Below, piece after piece: positions 6,456-10,737 of a stretch of 10,737 nt of DNA (position 1 is its first letter; each line of letters begins with the position of its first letter). The stretch covers positions 1-10,737 of the forward strand of contig CAJWMX010000054.1 in assembly GCA_913043805.1 (NCBI GenBank), in the 5' to 3' direction. The stretch is from an uncultured Acidobacteriota bacterium. Lineage in GTDB: Bacteria; Acidobacteriota; Vicinamibacteria; Vicinamibacterales; UBA8438. Position numbers and translations under genes: made by a program. Under the pieces are notes generated by a model, which saw nothing but the letters and a program-made list of their open reading frames with translations, had not been told where the DNA came from and did no database searches.

Positions 6456-8189
6456 ATGAGCAACGACAAAACGTCCGAGACCGAGGGCGCCGAAGCGCCG
6501 TCCACCAGCGGGCTGGACTTCATCCGGCAGATCGTCGCCGAAGACCAGCAGAGAGGGAAGCACGACGGTCGTGTGCACACCCGGTTCCCTCCGGAACCGA
6601 ACGGCTACCTGCACATCGGTCACGCCAAGTCGATCTGTCTCAATTTCGGCCTGGCGACCGAGCATGGCGGGCGGTGCAACCTCCGGATGGACGACACCAA
6701 TCCGACCACCGAGAGCGAGGAGTACGCGCGCGCGATCGAGGAAGACGTCAAATGGCTCGGTTTCGACTGGGGTGAGGGGTTCTACTACGCCTCGGACTAC
6801 TTCGAACAGCTGCACGAGTACGCCCTGCAACTCATCCGCGACGGCAGGGCATACGTGTGCGACCTCCGAGGCAAGGAGGTCAGCGAGTATCGGGGGCTCT
6901 GGAACGAGCCGGGGCGCGACAGTCCCTATCGCACCCGTTCGATCGAAGAGAACCTCGACCTGTTCGCCCGGATGCGGGCGGGTGAGTTCGAGGACGGCTC
7001 ACGCACCTTGCGGGCCAAGATCGACATGGCGTCGCCCAACATGAACCTGCGCGACCCGGCGATCTACCGGATCCGCCGGGTGCCGCACTACCGGAGCGGG
7101 AGCGACTGGTGCATCTACCCGATGTATGACTTCACGCATCCCTTGTCGGATGCGCTGGAGGACATTACCCACTCGCTCTGCACGCTCGAGTTCGAGGATC
7201 ATCGACCGCTCTACGACTGGTTCTTGGAGCACGTCGACGTGCCATCGCGTCCTCGTCAGATCGAGTTCGCACGCCTGAATCTCAGCTACACGGTGCTCAG
7301 CAAGCGCAAGCTCCTGGAACTGGTCGAAGAAGGCCACGTGTCCGGCTGGGACGATCCGCGGATGCCGACGCTCGTCGGGTTCCGGCGCCGTGGTTACACG
7401 CCGGAGGCAATCCGGGATTTCTGCGATCGGATCGGTATCGCGAAGGCGAACAGCATCGTCTCCATTGCCCAGCTGCAGGACTCGGTGCGGCAGGATCTCA
7501 ACCAGAGCGCGCCCCGGGTGATGGGCGTGCTCAGACCGCTGAAGGTCGTCATCGACAACTATCCCGAGGAGCAGGTCGAAGAGGTCGAGGCGGTCAACAA
7601 CCCCGAGGACGAATCGGCGGGGACGCGACCACTGCCGTTCTCACGCGAGTTGTATGTCGAACGCACCGATTTCCGGGAAGACCCGCCGAAGAAGTACTTC
7701 CGGTTGGCTCCGGGACGGGAGGTGCGACTGCGTTACGCCTATTTCATCACCTGCCAGGAAGTGATCAAGGACCCGGAGACCGGTGAGGTGGTGGAGCTCA
7801 GGTGCACCTACGACCCGGAGACACGCGGAGGGTATGCGCCTGACGGCCGGAAGGTGCGCGGGACGATCCACTGGGTATCGGCGTCCCACGCGGTCGAGGC
7901 CGAGGTGCGCCTCTATGACCACCTGTTCACGAAGATCAACCCCGAGGACGTGGACGAGGGGGGCAGCTACAATGATGCGCTGAACCCCGAATCGCTCGAG
8001 ACGTTGACCGGGTGCCGGGTGGAGCCGAGCCTCGCCGGCGCGCCGCCCGGGCATCGGGTGCAGTTCGAGCGTCAGGGATACTTCTGTGTGGATGTCGACA
8101 GCCGCGACGACCGGCTTGTGGTGAACCGCACAGTCACGCTACGTGACACCTGGGCCAAGATCGAAAAGGCTCAGGGCCAGTCGAAGTAG
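6456..8189 (+). CDS. glnS: Glutaminyl-tRNA synthetase (GlnRS), class I
   Basis: A 577-residue enzyme charging tRNA(Gln) with glutamine. After a variable leader of about 40 residues comes VHTRFPPEPNGYLHIGHAKS, the GlnRS form of the HIGH motif (53-56). The PPEPNGYLHIGH wording separates GlnRS from GluRS. Further matches are YASDYFEQL, RAYVCDL, a DPAIYRIRR stretch, YPMYDFTHPLSDALE, CTLEFEDHRPLYDWF, and the KMSKS-type motif VLSKR (280-284) followed by GWDDPRMPTL. The C-terminal half is the two-barrel anticodon-binding region (ERTDFREDPPKKYFRL, GTIHWV, FERQGYFCVD). It is full length and slightly longer than E. coli GlnRS (about 550). The gap to gltX is 9 nt and the Shine-Dalgarno is weak (AGG at 6445-6447), so co-transcription and perhaps coupled translation are likely. 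Its stop codon touches the stop codon of the opposing SYLF gene. Confidence 0.96.
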   Translation: MSNDKTSETEGAEAPSTSGLDFIRQIVAEDQQRGKHDGRVHTRFPPEPNGYLHIGHAKSICLNFGLATEHGGRCNLRMDDTNPTTESEEYARAIEEDVKWLGFDWGEGFYYASDYFEQLHEYALQLIRDGRAYVCDLRGKEVSEYRGLWNEPGRDSPYRTRSIEENLDLFARMRAGEFEDGSRTLRAKIDMASPNMNLRDPAIYRIRRVPHYRSGSDWCIYPMYDFTHPLSDALEDITHSLCTLEFEDHRPLYDWFLEHVDVPSRPRQIEFARLNLSYTVLSKRKLLELVEEGHVSGWDDPRMPTLVGFRRRGYTPEAIRDFCDRIGIAKANSIVSIAQLQDSVRQDLNQSAPRVMGVLRPLKVVIDNYPEEQVEEVEAVNNPEDESAGTRPLPFSRELYVERTDFREDPPKKYFRLAPGREVRLRYAYFITCQEVIKDPETGEVVELRCTYDPETRGGYAPDGRKVRGTIHWVSASHAVEAEVRLYDHLFTKINPEDVDEGGSYNDALNPESLETLTGCRVEPSLAGAPPGHRVQFERQGYFCVDVDSRDDRLVVNRTVTLRDTWAKIEKAQGQSK

Positions 8190-8900
8190 CTACTGCTCGT
8201 CGTCGGCCGTCTTCGGGGCCTGGTCGGCCAACAACGTCGTCCAGGTGTCGACCGCTTCGGCGTTGTGCGGGGTGGCCGGCTCCTCTTCCAACACCAGCTG
8301 ACCCGACCCGTACGGATACCCGTAGAACCGCTCGTTCGCATCCCGGTCGGCCTTGATGGTCGACCCCTTCAAGGTGATGCCGGCGAACAGACCGCGGGTC
8401 CGCGAGTAGCTCAGAATCTCCGCCCGGAGGTGCAGGTCTGTCGTAGCCTCCGCGTCCCGGCCGACCGGTCCGACCACCGCCGAAGCATCCCCGCCGAACT
8501 TGAACTCGTTTTGCAGCAGGTTCTCCAGTCCGCGACGGTTCATGACCACGAGCACGAGGTCGACCGACTGACCACCGATCTGCAGGCCGAAGCTGCCACC
8601 GGTCAGGGTGAGGAACGCCGGCTGCGACCAGCCGCCATCGGGCGTGCGGGCGCTGATGACGCCCTTGCCACGGTGACCACCGAAGATGAACCCGGCCTTG
8701 ACCGTGTTCGGGATGATGGCCACCGCCTCGGCCCGCTCGAGAATGGCGCGGGGCACCGAGCTGTCGGGCGTGTCCATGATCTCCTGGAAGACGGCCGTGG
8801 CCGACCTGAGCCGTGCCAGCTCGTCGTGCTGGGCCAGGGCGATGCCGGTGCTGAGGTGTAGCGCGAGCAGGGTGACGAGGACGCGGGAAGACATGGACAT
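8190..8900 (-). CDS. Secreted SYLF (DUF500/Ysc84) lipid-binding domain protein
   Basis: A 236-residue protein with a signal peptide whose cleavage is predicted after residue 23 (IALA|QH). The mature part is one SYLF/Ysc84 domain: RAILERAEAVAIIPNTVKAG, FGGHRGKGVISAR, GWSQPAFLTLTGGSFGLQIG, SVDLVLVVMNRRGLENLL, then FKFGGDASAVVGPVGRDAEA and YSRTRGLFAGITLKG. In eukaryotes this domain binds phosphoinositides and actin. Bacterial versions are exported and of unclear role, probably lipid or envelope associated. The C-terminal 30 residues are acidic and low in structure. ATG 8900 is preceded by AGGAAGG (5-nt spacing); a second ATG two codons later (8894) would be 11 nt away and is less likely. It lies downstream of the PQQ dehydrogenase on the same strand, 59 nt after that gene's family-type end. 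The stop codon abuts that of glnS, leaving no intergenic terminator. Confidence 0.9.
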   Translation of the reverse strand: MSMSSRVLVTLLALHLSTGIALAQHDELARLRSATAVFQEIMDTPDSSVPRAILERAEAVAIIPNTVKAGFIFGGHRGKGVISARTPDGGWSQPAFLTLTGGSFGLQIGGQSVDLVLVVMNRRGLENLLQNEFKFGGDASAVVGPVGRDAEATTDLHLRAEILSYSRTRGLFAGITLKGSTIKADRDANERFYGYPYGSGQLVLEEEPATPHNAEAVDTWTTLLADQAPKTADDEQ

Positions 8901-8947
8901 GAAGACCTTCCTAGCAGGGGCGCGGCGCTGGCAGACCGCCTGAACCC

Positions 8948-8953
8948 AGTATA
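8948..8953 (-). promoter_or_regulatory. Possible -10 box (TATACT) for the SYLF gene
   Basis: On the minus strand the bases read TATACT within an AT-rich CTATATACT island, about 47 nt upstream of the ATG at 8900 and just past the natural end of the PQQ dehydrogenase (8960). No clear -35 box is visible. It could give the SYLF gene its own promoter in an otherwise readable gap. Confidence 0.3.
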
Positions 8954-8959
8954 TAGGGG

Positions 8960-9058
8960 TTAGGGCAGAGCGAACGCCACGTAGGCGTCGCTCGCCGGCG
9001 TGCCGAGCTTACCGCCACCGGCGGCGATCACCACATACTGGCGACCGTCCACCATTTA
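8960..9058 (-). other. Orphaned C-terminal tail of the PQQ dehydrogenase behind an in-frame TAA
   Basis: The TAA at 9058-9056 is followed in the same frame by 31 sense codons (MVDGRQYVVIAAGGG, then KLGTPASDAYVAFALP) and a TAA at 8962-8960. That tail is the usual end of this dehydrogenase family, which normally reads ATP-(M/I)-TY-x-x-DGRQYVVIAAGG. The stop occupies the position of the expected Tyr, and one base change (TAC or TAT to TAA) explains it. An ATG follows the TAA immediately, so re-initiation is conceivable but would give only a 31-residue peptide. Confidence 0.75.
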
Positions 9059-10737
9059 GGTGATCGGGGTGGCATGGCCGGCCGCCGGCAGCGCGGTTTC
9101 CCAGAGCAGGGCGCCGGATGCGGCGTCGAACGCCCTGAACTGCTCGTCCCGCGTCGCGCCGATGAAGATCAGGCCGCTCGCTGTCACGATGGGACCACCG
9201 TAGGATTCGGCCCCGGTCGGACCGTCACGCTCGGCCGATAGCTCCGGCCAGTCGCCGAGCGTGACTTTCCAGACGAGCTCACCCCGGTTCAGATCGATCG
9301 CGTTGAGGGTCGCCCAGGGCGGCTTGATGGCGGGTCGTTGCTCCTGATCCAGGAAGCGTCGGTAGCCGGCGAAGACCCATTCCGACTCGGCGGTCGACTC
9401 CCCGTTCGCATCGCTCGCGTCGAAGTCCGGATCCGGTTTATCCGAGTCGTAGAGATACGCCAGCAGCGTGTCCAGCGCCCGGGCCGACAGGTGGGCGTGG
9501 GACGGCATGTACCCCTGACCGTCGACGATCAGCGTACGAGCCTCCTCCGGTGTGATCCGACCGTCGAGGTCATCGACGGCCGGGTAGATTCCGAGCTCGT
9601 CGCCGCTCCGGTCGATGCCGTGGCACTGCACGCAGTGCATCGCGTAGACCCGTTGCCCGGGGTCGGCCAGGAGTCCACGCGCCGCCGCCGGCACCTCCAC
9701 CAGGGTGGCGATCCAGGCCATGTCGTTGGCGTTGACATATATCAGGCCCGAGCGAGGATCGACCGCCGCGCCCCCCCACTCGCCGCCGCCGTCCAGACCC
9801 GGCAAGATGATGGTGCCCTTCCGGCTGGGGGGGATGAACTGGCCACGGCTCTCCATCCGTTGCAGCCTGTCGAGCACGTATCGATGGGCGTCAGGCGAGA
9901 TGTCCGTCACCTCGTCTTCGGTGAAGGTCTGTCTCGAGAAGGGCGGCGGTCGGGTCGGGAGCGGCTGGGTGTCCCAGGCCACCTCGCCCGGGATCGTCGA
10001 CGGTGGGTAGGGGCGTTCTTCGATCGGGAAGACCGGCTCGCCCGTGTCCCGGTCGAAGATGAACACATGGGCCGATTTGGTGATCTGGGCCACGACGTCT
10101 CGCCGGCTGCCGTCCTGCTCGATCGTGAGCAGATTGGGTGGCGCCGGGAAGTCGCGATCCCAGATGTCGTGGTGGACGGCTTGAAAGTGCCATCGGCGTT
10201 CGCCGGTGGCGGCGTCGAGCGCCAGCAGCGTATTGGCGAACAGGTTGGCGCCGGTGCGGTCTGCGCCGTAGAAGTCGGGCGTGGCCGACCCGGTGGGCAC
10301 GTAGACCAGCCCGCGGTCGTGGTCGACCGACATGCCAGCCCAGTTGTTGGCTCCGCCGACGCGGGTCCAGGCGTCCGGCGGCCAGGTGTCATACCCCGCT
10401 TCTCCGGGGTGGGGGATGGTGCGAAAGCGCCACACGACCTCGCCGGTGTGGACGCTGAACGCGCGGATGTGACCCGGTGCGGCCGGTTGGCCCTCCGCCA
10501 CCCGGGTGGGCAGGATCAGCAGATCCTCATAGATGACGCCGGGCGTGTTTGAGATGACGAAGAGATCGTCGATCTCTCGTTCCGGTTCGAGATCGTCATG
10601 GAGATCCACCGAGCCGCCCACCCCGAACGACGCGAGGGGTTGTCCGGTGCTGGCGTCGAGGGCGAACAGCTTGGCCCCACCCGTCGCGAAGATCCGAGCC
10701 TCGTTCCCGTCGCTCCAGTAGGTCACCCCACGGCTGT
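9056..10737 (-). CDS. PQQ-dependent dehydrogenase with inserted cytochrome c domain; 5' end outside window, early stop
   Basis: The frame is open from the right edge (first full codons S-R-G-V-T-Y-W) to a TAA at 9056, about 560 residues. It is a quinoprotein of the eight-bladed beta-propeller type that oxidises an alcohol or sugar in the periplasm using pyrroloquinoline quinone. Visible marks are GVTYWSDGNEARIFATGG, KLFALDASTGQPLASFG, the blade motif LLALDAATGERRWHFQ, and HHDIWDRDFPAPPNLL, a strongly conserved stretch of glucose-dehydrogenase-like members. A class I cytochrome c domain is inserted between propeller blades: haem-binding CVQCH at 9634-9620, with a likely axial Met in GYMPSHAHLS. 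The propeller resumes after it (LNAIDLNRGELVWKV, FRAFDAASGALLWET). Electrons probably pass from PQQ to the built-in haem. Substrate is not readable. The reading frame stops 31 codons short of the family's usual end. The N-terminus with any signal peptide is missing. Confidence 0.88.
   Translation of the reverse strand, partial: SRGVTYWSDGNEARIFATGGAKLFALDASTGQPLASFGVGGSVDLHDDLEPEREIDDLFVISNTPGVIYEDLLILPTRVAEGQPAAPGHIRAFSVHTGEVVWRFRTIPHPGEAGYDTWPPDAWTRVGGANNWAGMSVDHDRGLVYVPTGSATPDFYGADRTGANLFANTLLALDAATGERRWHFQAVHHDIWDRDFPAPPNLLTIEQDGSRRDVVAQITKSAHVFIFDRDTGEPVFPIEERPYPPSTIPGEVAWDTQPLPTRPPPFSRQTFTEDEVTDISPDAHRYVLDRLQRMESRGQFIPPSRKGTIILPGLDGGGEWGGAAVDPRSGLIYVNANDMAWIATLVEVPAAARGLLADPGQRVYAMHCVQCHGIDRSGDELGIYPAVDDLDGRITPEEARTLIVDGQGYMPSHAHLSARALDTLLAYLYDSDKPDPDFDASDANGESTAESEWVFAGYRRFLDQEQRPAIKPPWATLNAIDLNRGELVWKVTLGDWPELSAERDGPTGAESYGGPIVTASGLIFIGATRDEQFRAFDAASGALLWETALPAAGHATPIT

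Noticed and set aside
4653..6830. 725-codon open frame on the minus strand opposite gltX and the start of glnS
   Set aside because: It is antisense to two certain genes and has no family motifs; GC-rich coding DNA with G/C third positions produces such long shadows.
9338..10552. 404-codon open frame on the plus strand opposite the PQQ dehydrogenase
   Set aside because: Shadow of a well-recognised gene; product has no recognisable domain.
1..10737. A novel defence, mobile or biosynthetic system in the window
   Set aside because: All intact genes belong to recognisable housekeeping or envelope families; no integrase, transposase, nuclease, reverse transcriptase, array of direct repeats or clustered unknown operon was seen.

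Overview
This is a GC-rich chromosomal window with strongly G/C-ending codons and bacterial housekeeping genes. I infer an Acidobacteriota genome, probably class Vicinamibacteria. The inference rests on composition, on a secreted 'DLQGVWDF ... GNRGMEN' protein type that I associate with that group, and on a PQQ dehydrogenase of the soil-acidobacterial type. No 16S or other definitive marker is present.

Layout. Positions 1-771 (minus) hold the N-terminal 257 codons of a CNNM/DUF21-CBS membrane protein that runs off the left edge. Next come hflC (859-1791, minus) and hflK (1788-2822, minus), two SPFH proteins in an overlapping operon. A perfect 19-bp inverted repeat (805-854) sits just past the hflC stop. 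From 2823 to 4043 there is a decayed zone: a short coding-like fragment (about 2989-3220, plus), then a secreted-protein gene (3245-4043, plus) broken by two frame changes. A secreted alpha/beta hydrolase (4091-4789, minus) is divergent from gltX (4872-6446, plus), which is followed by glnS (6456-8189, plus). glnS abuts, stop codon to stop codon, a secreted SYLF-domain gene (8190-8900, minus). Upstream of that on the same strand is a periplasmic PQQ-dependent dehydrogenase with an inserted cytochrome c domain. It runs off the right edge and has an in-frame stop 31 codons before its natural end.

Function. HflK and HflC form the membrane complex that modulates the FtsH protease; ftsH itself is not in the window. 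gltX and glnS look like one transcription unit supplying Glu-tRNA(Glu) and Gln-tRNA(Gln) directly. The hydrolase, SYLF protein, PQQ dehydrogenase and broken secreted protein are all envelope or exported proteins with no evident pathway in common.

I see no phage, insertion sequence, CRISPR array, tRNA/rRNA gene or recognisable new defence or biosynthetic system. The points most worth a second look are a symmetric ATTATAAT element between two divergent genes that makes gltX look nearly leaderless, the in-frame stop in the PQQ dehydrogenase, the doubly frame-shifted secreted protein, and the long inverted repeat after hflC. Three lesions in non-essential genes beside intact essential genes could be real decay or consensus errors, and sequence alone cannot decide between them.
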